Shown here piece after piece: positions 55,551 to 64,000 of a DNA stretch of 64,000 nucleotides. The notes beneath the pieces are model-generated. The model made no database searches. It was not told the origin of the DNA and saw only the letters and a program-made list of their open reading frames with translations. Position numbers and translations under genes: made by a program. This DNA comes from Flaviflexus equikiangi (GTDB lineage: Bacteria; Actinomycetota; Actinomycetes; Actinomycetales; Actinomycetaceae): NCBI RefSeq assembly GCF_014069875.1, contig NZ_CP059676.1:1860001-1924000 (forward strand). Direction: 5' to 3'. Within the stretch, counting starts at the first letter, position 1, and each line of letters begins with the position of its first letter.

Positions 55551-56863
55551 GAGACACCTACTTCGGAGAAGAGTGCGGACTTTTCATAGGGGAAGAGTTC
55601 CCAAGCGGGCGTGTGGAGGCCCTGCTCGAACTCCTCGCGGAACATGGTGATCCCGGATTGGACCGGCACCGCGGAGGCATCGCCGAGCGCGCAGAAGGAG
55701 CGGCCTGCGATGTTTCCTGCGATCTCGTACAGCATGTCGATATCGGTGGGAAGGCCCTTGCCAGCCTCGAGACGATGCATGACTTGCCTCATCCAGAAGG
55801 TGCCCTCACGGCACGGCGTGCACTTGCCGCATGACTCGTGCTGATAGAAGTCAGTCCAGGCGCGGACGACGCGCACAACCGAGGTGGTCTCGTCGAACAC
55901 CTGCAGCGCACGGGTCGCCAGCATCGAACCGACGCCCATCACCTCTTCGTAGCCGAGCGGAACGTCAAGAGCATCCGGCCCGAGGATCGCGGTCGACGAG
56001 CCGCCCGGGGTCCAGAACTTCAGTTCGTGGCCGTCGCGGATACCGCCCGCCATCTCAAGCAGTTCCCTCATCGTGATGCCGAAGGGTGCTTCGTACTGGC
56101 CCGGGTTCTTGACGTGGCCGGACAGGGAGAAGAAGCCGTGGCCCTTCGAGCGCTCGGTGCCCATGGACGCGAACCAGTCGGAACCGTTCTTGATGATCCC
56201 GGGAACCGACGCGATCGTCTCGACATTGTTGACGACCGTGGGACGAGCCAGATAGCCCTTGACTGCCGGGAACGGGGGCTTGAGGCGCGGCTGGCCGCGA
56301 CGACCCTCGAGTGAGTCGAGCAGAGCCGTCTCTTCACCGCAGATGTAGGCACCGGCACCGGCATGGACCGTGATGTCCAGGTCGTAGTCACCGTTCGGGC
56401 CGCGGCCCTTGCCGAGAATCCCAGCCTCGTAGGCTTCGCGCACGGCCGCCATGAGGCGCCGATAGACGTGGACGACCTCGCCGCGGAGGTAGATGAAGCC
56501 GTGATGACCGCCGATGGCCTTCAAGCAGATCGCCATGCCTTCGATAAGCGCATGGGGGTTGGCCATGAGGACAGGGATGTCTTTACAGGTTCCCGGCTCC
56601 GACTCGTCGGCGTTGACGACGAGGTAACGGGGTCCACCATCCGGGGCCGGAAGGAACGACCACTTGAGGCCCGTCGGGAAGCCTGCACCGCCGCGTCCGC
56701 GGAGGCCCGATTCCTTGACGATGTTCGTGAGCTCGCCATCGGCGAAGCTCCACGCCTTCTCAAGTGCCTCGTAGCCGCCCTGCTGACGGTAGGTATCGAG
56801 CTTCCACGGCTGCGGTGCATCCCACGTATTGGAGATCACCGGAGTCAGTTTCGACGTTGTCAC
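55547..56863 (-). CDS. nuoF: NADH-quinone oxidoreductase subunit F (NADH- and FMN-binding)
   Basis: A 438-residue flavoprotein where NADH is oxidised. The FMN/NAD loop GLRGRGGAGFPTGLKWSF is near residue 55, VVNADESEPGTCKD near 85, and the N3 cluster motif ESCGKCTPCREGTFWM near 345. Its start overlaps nuoE by four bases. Confidence 0.96.
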   Translation of the reverse strand: MTTSKLTPVISNTWDAPQPWKLDTYRQQGGYEALEKAWSFADGELTNIVKESGLRGRGGAGFPTGLKWSFLPAPDGGPRYLVVNADESEPGTCKDIPVLMANPHALIEGMAICLKAIGGHHGFIYLRGEVVHVYRRLMAAVREAYEAGILGKGRGPNGDYDLDITVHAGAGAYICGEETALLDSLEGRRGQPRLKPPFPAVKGYLARPTVVNNVETIASVPGIIKNGSDWFASMGTERSKGHGFFSLSGHVKNPGQYEAPFGITMRELLEMAGGIRDGHELKFWTPGGSSTAILGPDALDVPLGYEEVMGVGSMLATRALQVFDETTSVVRVVRAWTDFYQHESCGKCTPCREGTFWMRQVMHRLEAGKGLPTDIDMLYEIAGNIAGRSFCALGDASAVPVQSGITMFREEFEQGLHTPAWELFPYEKSALFSEVGVS

Positions 56864-57540
56864 TTCTGTTCCTCCCCTACTGCCTGGGGCGCAGACCAGC
56901 CGCGCTCGCGAGCATAACGCAGGCCAACGAGGGACTCGGGGCCAGCGGCCGGCCCCTCATCGACGTGACCGTCTTCGAATCCCGCGAGAACGTGCGAGAT
57001 CTCCTTGAACGTGTGAACCTTGTCGGCGCCACGGGTGGGAGCGATGTCCTCGCCTGCGGTGATCTTGTCGACGAGTTCGAGAGCCGATGCTGGGGTCTGG
57101 TTGTCGAAGAACTCCCAGTTCACCATGATGACAGGGGCGTAGTCGCACGCGGCGTTGCATTCGAGCTGTTCGAGCGTGATCTTGCCATCCGCCGTGGTCT
57201 GATCGTGGCCGATGCCGAGGTGCTCGGAGAGCTTCTCCCAGATGATGTCGCCGCCCATGACCGCGCAGAGCGCGTTCGTGCACACACCGACGTTGTATTC
57301 GCCGTTGGGGCGCCTGCGGTACTGGGAGTAGAAGGTCGCAACCGCCGATACTTCTGCGCGCGTCAGGGACAGCACGTCCGAGCAGAGTGCGATGCCGCGC
57401 GGGGAGACGTAGCCGTCTTCTGACTGGATGAGGTGCAGCATCGGCAGGAGCGCCGACCTGTCGTCGGGATACTTGGCAATGATCTGTGCCATCTCATGAC
57501 GGAGTCGAGCTTCGACATCCGCGGTAAAGCGTTCGGACAT
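56860..57540 (-). CDS. nuoE: NADH-quinone oxidoreductase subunit E ([2Fe-2S])
   Basis: A 226-residue thioredoxin-fold subunit with cluster N1a. The four ligands appear in VCTNALCAVMGG and ECNAACDYAPVIMVN (the latter beginning with E in LECNAACD). N-terminal YPDDRSALLPMLHLIQSEDG is typical. About 50 C-terminal residues beyond the fold are extra. It overlaps the nuoD stop by one base and nuoF by four. Confidence 0.95.
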   Translation of the reverse strand: MSERFTADVEARLRHEMAQIIAKYPDDRSALLPMLHLIQSEDGYVSPRGIALCSDVLSLTRAEVSAVATFYSQYRRRPNGEYNVGVCTNALCAVMGGDIIWEKLSEHLGIGHDQTTADGKITLEQLECNAACDYAPVIMVNWEFFDNQTPASALELVDKITAGEDIAPTRGADKVHTFKEISHVLAGFEDGHVDEGPAAGPESLVGLRYARERGWSAPQAVGEEQK

Positions 57541-58895
57541 TAGCGATCAACGCCTCCCATCACTGGGTCGATTGATGCCAGTGCGATGATGACGTCCGAG
57601 AGCATGCCGCCCTCGCTCATCATGCCTAGCGTTTGCAGGTTGGAGAAGCCGGGATCACGGAAGTGAGCGCGGTAGGGGCGGGTGCCGCCGGCTGAGACGA
57701 GGTGGACGCCGAGGGTGCCCTTGGCGTGCTCGACCAGCTGATAGACCTGGCCCGCCGGAACAGCGAAGCCCTCGGTCACGAGCTTGAAGTGGTGGATCAG
57801 CGACTCCATCGAGTCGTTCATGATCTCCTTGATGTGCTCGAAGGACTGGCCCTGGCCGTCGCTGCCGATCGTCATTTTCGAGGGCCACGCGATCTTCGGA
57901 TCCTCGATCATGACCGGCTCACCCTCGGACTCTTCGAGGGCGTCGAGGACCTGGTAGACGATGTGAATCGACTCGTAGGCTTCCTGGAAGCGCAGGCCCG
58001 CACGGTTGTACGCATCGGACTTGTCGGCGACCGGGACCTCGAACTCGTAGTTCTCGTACCCGCAGTAGGGTTGAGTCTTGCGCAGGTCGAAGGGCAGGCC
58101 TGCGGCGCGCAGGTTCGGGCCCGTCATGCCGAGGGCCAACATGCCGGCGAGCGGCAGTGTGGAGATGTCGACGTGACGTGCCTTGAAGATCGGGTTCTGC
58201 ATGACCAGGTCCTGCATCTCCGACATCGTCGCGCGCACGTTGGGGAGGAGTTCGCGGATGTAGTCGATCGTGCCCTCGGGCAGATCGTCGGGGAGGCCGC
58301 CGGGACGAACATATGAGTGGTTCATGCGCAGGCCGGTGATGCGCTCGAAGATCCGGAGGATGTCCTCACGGGCGCGGAAAGCCAGCGTCATCATGGTCGT
58401 TGCGCCGAGCTCGTTGTTGGACGAGCCGATCGCGACGAGATGGGAGGCGACGCGGTTGAGCTCCATGAGGAGAACGCGGATCTGGCTGGCGCGGCGCGGG
58501 ATCTGGTCGGTGATGCCGAGCAGCTTCTCGACCGCGAGAGCGTAGCCGACCTCCTGGAAGAACGGTGCGACATAGTCCATGCGCGTGCAGAACGCGACGC
58601 CCTGGACCCAGTTGCGGTATTCCATGTTCTTCTCGATGCCGGTGTGGAGGAAGCCCGTGGAGGAGCGGAGCTCGCGCACGTACTCGCCGTCCAGCTCGAG
58701 CAGCAGGCGGTAGACGCCGTGCGTGGAGGGATGGACGGGGCCCATGTTGACGACGATGCGCTCTTCGCCCAGCCGCTCAGCCTCAGCACTCAGGTCTGAC
58801 CAGTCCCCGCCCATCGCGTGATGCTGCGGGGCGGAGTTCATCTCTTCTTCGGTTGCGCCAGCAGTGGCGTAGAACCGGGAATCTGTCGATGACAT
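57540..58895 (-). CDS. nuoD: NADH-quinone oxidoreductase subunit D
   Basis: A 451-residue subunit related to the large [NiFe]-hydrogenase subunit; with NuoB it forms the quinone-reduction site. Conserved are [22 protein letters not shown] near residue 50 (the quinone-near His), [10 protein letters not shown], and the C-terminus [12 protein letters not shown] at 58895 is chosen; a frame 119 codons longer runs through nuoC and is a shadow. It overlaps the nuoC stop by one base. Confidence 0.96.
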   Translation of the reverse strand: MSSTDSRFYATAGATEEEMNSAPQHHAMGGDWSDLSAEAERLGEERIVVNMGPVHPSTHGVYRLLLELDGEYVRELRSSTGFLHTGIEKNMEYRNWVQGVAFCTRMDYVAPFFQEVGYALAVEKLLGITDQIPRRASQIRVLLMELNRVASHLVAIGSSNNELGATTMMTLAFRAREDILRIFERITGLRMNHSYVRPGGLPDDLPEGTIDYIRELLPNVRATMSEMQDLVMQNPIFKARHVDISTLPLAGMLALGMTGPNLRAAGLPFDLRKTQPYCGYENYEFEVPVADKSDAYNRAGLRFQEAYESIHIVYQVLDALEESEGEPVMIEDPKIAWPSKMTIGSDGQGQSFEHIKEIMNDSMESLIHHFKLVTEGFAVPAGQVYQLVEHAKGTLGVHLVSAGGTRPYRAHFRDPGFSNLQTLGMMSEGGMLSDVIIALASIDPVMGGVDR

Positions 58896-59593
58896 CAGTT
58901 GTAGCTCCTCCGAGTGTCCGGCGGCGGGACGACCGCGCCCTTGTATTCGACGGGGATACCACCGAGCGGGTAATCCTTGCGTTGCGGGTGCCCCACCCAG
59001 TCGTCGGGCATGGCGGTGCGGGTGAGTCCCGGGTGACCGTCGAAGACGATCCCCATGAGGTCCCATGCTTCGCGTTCGTGCCAGTCGTTGCCCGGGTAGA
59101 CGCCGACGAGAGTCGGCATGTGCGGGTCCGCGTCCGGTGCCACGACCTCCATGGCGATCTTGCGATTGTGCGTGATGGAGAAGAGTGCCGTGAAGGCGTG
59201 CAGCTCGCGGCCCTTGTCCTCCGGGTAGTGCACCGCGGAGCTTCCCAGGCACAGCTCGAAGCGCAGATCCTGATCGTCACGGAGCATCTTGGCGACCATG
59301 GGCGAATGCTCGCGCACGACGAAGATGATGAGATCGCCGCGGTCGATGACAACCTTCTCGATGACGTCATCAGGGTTGTGCCCGGCGGCGGTGATCAGCT
59401 CGATGAGGATATCCACTGCCTCGTCGAACCAGGAGCCGTAGGGGCGCGTCGCGGCGGGAGCCATCGTGACCGTGCGCTTGAGCGTGTCGAAGCCGGACGT
59501 GTCGCCGGTTCCATCGACGCCCCACATGGCGTGGCCGGTGCGGATGATCTCGAGGTTCGTGCGTCCGCCGCGGGCGAGTTCGTTGTCTGTCAC
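58895..59593 (-). CDS. nuoC: NADH-quinone oxidoreductase subunit C
   Basis: A 232-residue subunit of the connecting module. The signature is [23 protein letters not shown] near residues 165-188, followed by the [16 protein letters not shown] segment. The GTG start at 59593 overlaps the nuoB stop (GTGA). C and D are separate genes, unlike the fused NuoCD of E. coli. Confidence 0.95.
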   Translation of the reverse strand: MTDNELARGGRTNLEIIRTGHAMWGVDGTGDTSGFDTLKRTVTMAPAATRPYGSWFDEAVDILIELITAAGHNPDDVIEKVVIDRGDLIIFVVREHSPMVAKMLRDDQDLRFELCLGSSAVHYPEDKGRELHAFTALFSITHNRKIAMEVVAPDADPHMPTLVGVYPGNDWHEREAWDLMGIVFDGHPGLTRTAMPDDWVGHPQRKDYPLGGIPVEYKGAVVPPPDTRRSYN

Positions 59594-60144
59594 GCGAGCA
59601 GTCCCTTCATCTCATGCGTCGGGGTTGCGGCGAGAGCGGCCTGCTCCGCCTTGCGGGCAACGGCCTTGCGATGGCCGAAGAACTTCTCCTGCGACGTGAG
59701 CTTGCGCAGCTCGAGTACCGAGTTGATGAGCATCTCGGGGCGCGGAGGACATCCCGGCAGGTAGATGTCGACCGGGACGATGTGGTCCACGCCCTGGACG
59801 ATCGCATAGTTGTTGAACATGCCGCCGGAGGAGGCGCACACACCCATGGAGATCACCCATTTAGGGTCGGCCATCTGGTCGTAGATGTTGCGGACGACCG
59901 GCGCCATACGGTGGCTGACTCGCCCGGAGACGATCATGAGGTCGGCGTGACGGGGGGAGGCTCGGAAGACCTCGAGCCCGAAGCGTGCCATGTCGAAGCG
60001 GGGCGTACCCGCCGCCATCATCTCGATAGCGCAGCACGCAAGGCCCATGGTGACGGGCCATTGGGACCGTGACCGGCCCCAGCCTGTCACGGCCTCGAGA
60101 GTGGTGAGCATGATGCCCGGTGATGCATCGTTGTCATGTTCCAT
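59590..60144 (-). CDS. nuoB: NADH-quinone oxidoreductase subunit B (cluster N2)
   Basis: A 184-residue subunit carrying the terminal 4Fe-4S cluster N2. Ligands are the tandem cysteines in [12 protein letters not shown], the Cys in [13 protein letters not shown], and the Cys in [14 protein letters not shown]. It begins eleven bases after the nuoA stop. Confidence 0.97.
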   Translation of the reverse strand: MEHDNDASPGIMLTTLEAVTGWGRSRSQWPVTMGLACCAIEMMAAGTPRFDMARFGLEVFRASPRHADLMIVSGRVSHRMAPVVRNIYDQMADPKWVISMGVCASSGGMFNNYAIVQGVDHIVPVDIYLPGCPPRPEMLINSVLELRKLTSQEKFFGHRKAVARKAEQAALAATPTHEMKGLLA

Positions 60145-60155
60145 GATTTATCTCC

Positions 60156-60515
60156 TCAGTCCCATTCCAGGCCGCCGCGTCGCCATTCGTAGACGAAGGG
60201 GACGGTGATCAGGAAAATGAATGTGAGCACTGCGATCAGCCCGAAAGCGCCGAGTCTCTCGAATGACACTGCCCACGGGTACAAGAACACCACCTCGATG
60301 TCGAAGATGATGAATGTCATGGCGGTCAAGTAGTACTTGATGGGGAAACGACCGGCGGTTCCCGCATTCGGCGTCGCTTCGATCCCGCATTCGTAGTTCG
60401 CGAGTTTGACGCGGTTGTACCTCTTCGGTCCGAGCACGCCGGTGCCGACAAGGCCGCCTAGTGCAACGACAGCCGCAACCACAATCATGAGAAGCAGCGG
60501 GGTATAGGGGTTCAT
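60156..60515 (-). CDS. nuoA: NADH-quinone oxidoreductase subunit A
   Basis: A 119-residue three-helix membrane subunit at the arm junction. KLANYECGIEATPNAG carries the conserved Glu-Cys of loop 1, and FIIFDIEVVFLYPWAVSF carries the conserved Asp-Glu pair in helix 2. ATG at 60515 follows GGAGG; the frame extends 11 codons further without support. It is the first gene of the nuo operon, whose promoter should lie in the 109 bases upstream. Confidence 0.96.
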   Translation of the reverse strand: MNPYTPLLLMIVVAAVVALGGLVGTGVLGPKRYNRVKLANYECGIEATPNAGTAGRFPIKYYLTAMTFIIFDIEVVFLYPWAVSFERLGAFGLIAVLTFIFLITVPFVYEWRRGGLEWD

Positions 60516-60624
60516 TTCGCCTCCATCGAGCAAACAACCCGCAGGCACACGGCGCCTGCTAGATTCACAGTTCTAGGGTAGTCCTTAAAGTCCGCGCTCG
60601 TGGCGCGCCAAGGAAATAGCGCGT

Positions 60625-61908
60625 TCACGCTGACGGCACCGCCTTCGTGAGTGCGGTGATGAGCTTGTCCATCCAGTCCCCGTCCCGACGGTCGTAGCCG
60701 TCGGAGAGAAGCTTCATGACGAGCCTCATGAGCGTGGGCCTGGGCAGTCCGTAGTGCACGCACAGATGCATGATTTCCGGCCGTTCGATGAGAGAGGCGA
60801 AGACGCGTCCCAGCGTGTAGTACCCGCCGAGCTCTTCGCGCAGCTCGGCCGAATACTGGTGCAGGACACGGTCCTGCTGGCCAAGGGTGCGGCGTGCGAG
60901 AGCCTGGGCGATGAAATCCGCCGCCATGCGGCCCGACTGCATCGCGTACGCAATACCTTCCCCGTTGAAGGGGGAGACCATTCCGCCAGCATCGCCGACG
61001 AGCATGAGGCCGTTGTCGTAGTGGGGCTTGCGGTTGAATGCCATCGGAAGAGCGGCTCCGCGCACTTGGCCGACCTGGTTCTCGGGTGTGAAACCCCACT
61101 CCTCGGGGACGTGCTGCATCCACGTGTCGAAGAGCTTGCGGTAATCGATCCCGGTGGGTTTCGCGGTCGAGGAGAGCGAGCCGAGCCCGACATTGACGAG
61201 CCCGTCCCCCAGGGGGAACACCCAGCCATAGCCGGGCATGAGGTTCGACGACCCGGGTTCGCCGTCCCACAGCTCGAGGTGGGATTCCATGATCGGTTCA
61301 TCAGCCCGGGGCGATCGGAAGTACGTGCGGGTGGCAACGCCCATGGGACGATCGAACGTCTTCTCGCGACCCACAGCTGTGGCGAGACGTGCCGAGACTC
61401 CGCCTGCGTCCACGACGACGGGTGCCCGGAAGCGCAGGGGCGGGGCGGTGCGATCGGCGCCTTTCGGGCGTGCCTCGACGCCGATGACGCGGCCGGAGCG
61501 CTCGTGGATGATGGGGCCGGTCACGGTCATTCCCTCGCGCAGGTCCGCACCGGATTCGACGGCTCGCCGTGCCAGCACGTGGTCGAGATCGCCCCGAGCT
61601 CGAGCCATGCCGTAGGACGGCATCGAGTTCAGTTCGGGCCATGGGACTTCGATCCTGCGCCCGCCGCCATAGGCGACGAGAGAATAGTTCCGGATCCACC
61701 CATCGGTGTCGATCCCCATGCGGATGATCTCGGCAACCGCTCGGGGCGTCAATCCGTCCCCGCATATTTTGTCCCGCGGGAACGTTGCCTTCTCGAGAAT
61801 AATGACCGACAGTCCGGTCTGGGCAAGATAGTGAGCGGTAGCTGACCCGCCTGGGCCAGCGCCTACGACGATGACGTCCGCATCACCGCCGTGCATGTTC
61901 GAAACCAC
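60625..61908 (-). CDS. menJ: Geranylgeranyl-reductase-family flavoprotein, probably menaquinone reductase MenJ
   Basis: A 427-residue FAD enzyme. The dinucleotide fold VIVVGAGPGGSATAHYLAQ is at residue ~13, the family motif DKICGDGLTPRAV near 45, and FAD-binding LVGDAGGMVSPFNGEGIAYA near 295. In mycobacteria the homologue MenJ (Rv0561c) saturates one isoprene of menaquinone; related enzymes reduce geranylgeranyl lipids. The neighbours menG, menF, nuo and a polyprenyl synthase favour MenJ. Confidence 0.88.
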   Translation of the reverse strand: MVSNMHGGDADVIVVGAGPGGSATAHYLAQTGLSVIILEKATFPRDKICGDGLTPRAVAEIIRMGIDTDGWIRNYSLVAYGGGRRIEVPWPELNSMPSYGMARARGDLDHVLARRAVESGADLREGMTVTGPIIHERSGRVIGVEARPKGADRTAPPLRFRAPVVVDAGGVSARLATAVGREKTFDRPMGVATRTYFRSPRADEPIMESHLELWDGEPGSSNLMPGYGWVFPLGDGLVNVGLGSLSSTAKPTGIDYRKLFDTWMQHVPEEWGFTPENQVGQVRGAALPMAFNRKPHYDNGLMLVGDAGGMVSPFNGEGIAYAMQSGRMAADFIAQALARRTLGQQDRVLHQYSAELREELGGYYTLGRVFASLIERPEIMHLCVHYGLPRPTLMRLVMKLLSDGYDRRDGDWMDKLITALTKAVPSA

Positions 61909-62000
61909 GCCTGTCCTTTCGCTATCCGCGTCATCCTATCAGCGGATTTATCCCTTTTGCGCACTGAAGAATGTGGTCATTTACAGAAGCCCAGCGTTGC

Positions 62001-62717
62001 CTAATTCATGGAGTGATCCGCCCCACGGGGCTTGGTTGCCCTGTGAAGGGCGACAATCCCTCCGCTGAGGTTCCGATAGTTCACGCCCCGCCAGCCAGCC
62101 TCCTGGATCCGGGCCGCGAAGTCCACCTGGTTCGGCCAGGCAAGGATCGACTCCATGAGGTAATCGTAGGCTTCCGTGTCCGAGGAGACGACGGAGGAGA
62201 TCGTGGGCATGACGGTGCCGAGATAGAAGTTGTAGAGATCCCGGAACGGCTTCCATGTGGGAGTGGAGAACTCGCAGACGACGAGAGTCCCTCCGGGGCG
62301 CACGACGCGGAGCATCTCCCGAAGCGCCAGGTCAGGATCGTGAACATTGCGCAGGCCGTAGGAGATCGTCACAGCGTCGAAGGTGTTGTCCGCGAACGGG
62401 AGTGCCGTCGCATCCCCCGCGATGAACTCCATCTGCGGCTGGCGCTCCTTGCCGACGGTGACCATGCCGATCGAGAAATCGAGGGCGACGACATCGGCAC
62501 CGGCCTTCGCGTAGGAGACGGAGGATGTTCCCGTGCCCGCTGCGATATCGAGGACTTTCATGCCGGGCGTGATTCCAAGTGCTTCGCGGACGGCCGCCCG
62601 CCACACATACACCTGTCCCAGGCTGAGGACGGTGTTCGTCACGTCATAGCGCTTGGCGACATCGTCAAACATGCCCGCAACATCGCGCGGGTCTTTCTTC
62701 AGGGTGGCTCGACTCAT
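62001..62717 (-). CDS. menG: Demethylmenaquinone methyltransferase
   Basis: A 238-residue UbiE/MenG methyltransferase for the last step of menaquinone synthesis. The N-terminal [22 protein letters not shown] and motif [19 protein letters not shown] near residue 50 are diagnostic, as is [23 protein letters not shown] at 62717 is preceded by GGAG at short spacing. The divergent menF begins at most 40 bases away. Confidence 0.95.
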   Translation of the reverse strand: MSRATLKKDPRDVAGMFDDVAKRYDVTNTVLSLGQVYVWRAAVREALGITPGMKVLDIAAGTGTSSVSYAKAGADVVALDFSIGMVTVGKERQPQMEFIAGDATALPFADNTFDAVTISYGLRNVHDPDLALREMLRVVRPGGTLVVCEFSTPTWKPFRDLYNFYLGTVMPTISSVVSSDTEAYDYLMESILAWPNQVDFAARIQEAGWRGVNYRNLSGGIVALHRATKPRGADHSMN

Positions 62718-62726
62718 AACTCCATT

Positions 62727-63977
62727 ATGGACCCTGACCAAGTAAGCTTCTTACTCGTGTCCGACATAACTTCCCTCTCTGCTGTGACGAGGCCCGCCGA
62801 CGCTCGACCGAGTCCCGGGGATATTCCTCGTTCACGCGGGAATGCGATGTGGGTGACCGACCGTTCGGGAATGGTCGGATGGGGCCGAGCCGCCTCCCGC
62901 ACATTCTCCGGCCCCGATCGTTTCACGCAGGCCCAGCGATGGTTCGACGCCGTCGTAGCCTCCGCGACGATCGAGGATGAGGTCGCCCGGCCAGGCACGG
63001 GCCTGACAGCCTTCGGCACATTCTCCTTCGCAGACGAGTCCGCCGATTCCTCCACTCTCACCATTCCCGCAACGATCCTGGGATGGGACGAGCAGGGCGC
63101 GTGGACGACGACAGTTCGCTCGGACGCCGCCAGTGACGACGAGACCATCGCGCCGATCGGCCACCTCGGCAAGGTCCAGTGGGGCCCCGGGGACCTCGAC
63201 GAGGATCGCTTCACCGATGCCGTCTCCGAAACAGTCGCGATCTTGGCTGAAGGGGATATCAAGAAGGTTGTTCTGGCCCGCGACATGCGGATCGTGTCCG
63301 AGGAGCCGATGGATGAGCGTCTGCTCGTCGCCAAGCTGGCACGGGCCTTCCCCTCCTGCTGGACATTCTGCGTCGAGGGCATGATCGGCGCTACGCCGGA
63401 GATGATGGCGTCCGTCCGCGCCGGACATCTCACGACCCGCGTGCTGGCCGGATCCTGGCCGACGACGGGCGGGCACGATGCGGCAGAGTATGCGCTGCGG
63501 TCGTCCGCGAAAGACATCGCTGAACACCGCTACGCCTCCGATTCCGTGCTGCATGCGATCGATCTGCAGGCATCCGGCCCCGTCCGCGCCAACGGCCCCA
63601 CGATCCTGCGCCTGCCGAATGTCGTCCACCTGGCCACGGACTTCGAGGCCGATCTCGCTCCCGGTTGGACGGGCCTGACAGCGGCCGGTGCCATGCATCC
63701 GACCGCGGCCGTGGGCGGCACCCCCACCGATAAGGCCCTCGAGGTTATCCGCCGTATCGAGGGACTCGACCGGGGCCGCTATGCGGCGCCGGTGGGATGG
63801 ATGGACTCCCAGGGCAATGCCGATTGGGCGCTGGCTCTGCGCTGCGCTCAGCTTGAGGCCGACCCCCGCCGCGCTCGAGCATTCGCAGGCGGAGGCGTCA
63901 TGGACCGCTCCATCCCCCAGCAGGAGCTTGCGGAAACCGAAGCGAAGTTCTCCGCGATACTGCGCGCCTTCGCCTGA
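62727..63977 (+). CDS. menF: Isochorismate synthase (menaquinone pathway)
   Basis: A 416-residue chorismate-binding enzyme that isomerises chorismate to isochorismate, the entry to menaquinone. The core includes [58 protein letters not shown] and ERGRYA-like [20 protein letters not shown]. Two starts are possible: ATG at 62727, only nine bases from the divergent menG start, or GTG at 62757, which leaves more promoter room and fits the family N-terminus ([10 protein letters not shown]). Neither has a good ribosome binding site. A still longer frame runs across menG and is rejected. Confidence 0.92.
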   Translation: MDPDQVSFLLVSDITSLSAVTRPADARPSPGDIPRSRGNAMWVTDRSGMVGWGRAASRTFSGPDRFTQAQRWFDAVVASATIEDEVARPGTGLTAFGTFSFADESADSSTLTIPATILGWDEQGAWTTTVRSDAASDDETIAPIGHLGKVQWGPGDLDEDRFTDAVSETVAILAEGDIKKVVLARDMRIVSEEPMDERLLVAKLARAFPSCWTFCVEGMIGATPEMMASVRAGHLTTRVLAGSWPTTGGHDAAEYALRSSAKDIAEHRYASDSVLHAIDLQASGPVRANGPTILRLPNVVHLATDFEADLAPGWTGLTAAGAMHPTAAVGGTPTDKALEVIRRIEGLDRGRYAAPVGWMDSQGNADWALALRCAQLEADPRRARAFAGGGVMDRSIPQQELAETEAKFSAILRAFA

Positions 63978-64000
63978 GCTTGCCTGGCGCAGCGTCGAGC

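Noticed and set aside
58896-59252. 119-codon N-terminal extension of nuoD
   Set aside because: It runs through nuoC in another frame and lacks similarity; the NuoD start at 58895 has normal overlap.
61971-62726. Long N-terminal extension of menF
   Set aside because: The frame crosses the whole menG gene on the other strand and has no MenF-like sequence before residue MDPDQV.

Overview
The window is a piece of a high-GC actinobacterial chromosome. Evidence for this: long ATGA/GTGA-overlapping operons, frequent GTG and TTG starts, a BldC-like regulator, a SigR/RsrA thiol-stress pair, the 24-residue ribosomal protein bL37, an E2-E1 fused Kgd, and a menaquinone/complex I block. The sialic-acid catabolic operon suggests a host-associated or glycan-scavenging lineage, perhaps Actinomycetaceae-like, but the exact genus cannot be fixed from sequence alone. 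Nothing looks like a phage, transposon, CRISPR array or integrative element; this is mostly core genome with one carbohydrate island.

Layout. (1) Positions 1-13131, minus strand: argS-lysA-hom-thrC-thrB, rho, rpmE, prfA-prmC-tsaC-wecA-atpI and perhaps the first codons of atpB. From memory this is the same order as Mycobacterium tuberculosis Rv1292-Rv1304. It covers Asp-family amino acids, transcription and translation termination, release-factor methylation, tRNA t6A synthesis and cell-wall glycan priming. (2) 13310-17717: tRNA-Arg(CCG), a glycerophosphodiesterase, a secreted M23 peptidase with a candidate MtrA-type operator, and two tandem CNNM/CBS membrane proteins. (3) 17945-24055: kgd, an SGNH-like protein lacking its catalytic residues, an unrecognised 186-aa protein, bL37, and rsrA-sigR behind a consensus SigR promoter. 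(4) 24107-35545: a ten-kilobase operon (binding lipoprotein, permease, permease-ATPase fusion, ATPase, then nanA-nanK-nanE-nagB-nagA) that would import sialic acid and convert it to fructose-6-phosphate, with a divergent GntR/FCD regulator and palindromes at both predicted transcription starts. (5) 35576-43473: DoxX, aroA (apparently starting at CTG), rsgA, an IMPase/HisN phosphatase, a DUF6912-like protein, bldC, a DUF6459-like protein and secA. (6) 43528-63977: the 14-gene nuoA-N complex I operon followed by a polyprenyl diphosphate synthase and a strong terminator, and upstream of it menJ, menG and divergent menF. This last block makes menaquinone and uses it in respiration.

Most of the window is conventional. 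The most unusual points are the CTG-initiated aroA, the intact operator architecture of the sialic-acid island with an odd open frame in its leader, the three helically phased repeats before the M23 gene, the catalytically empty SGNH protein, and the unrecognised TTG-initiated gene at 22380-22940.
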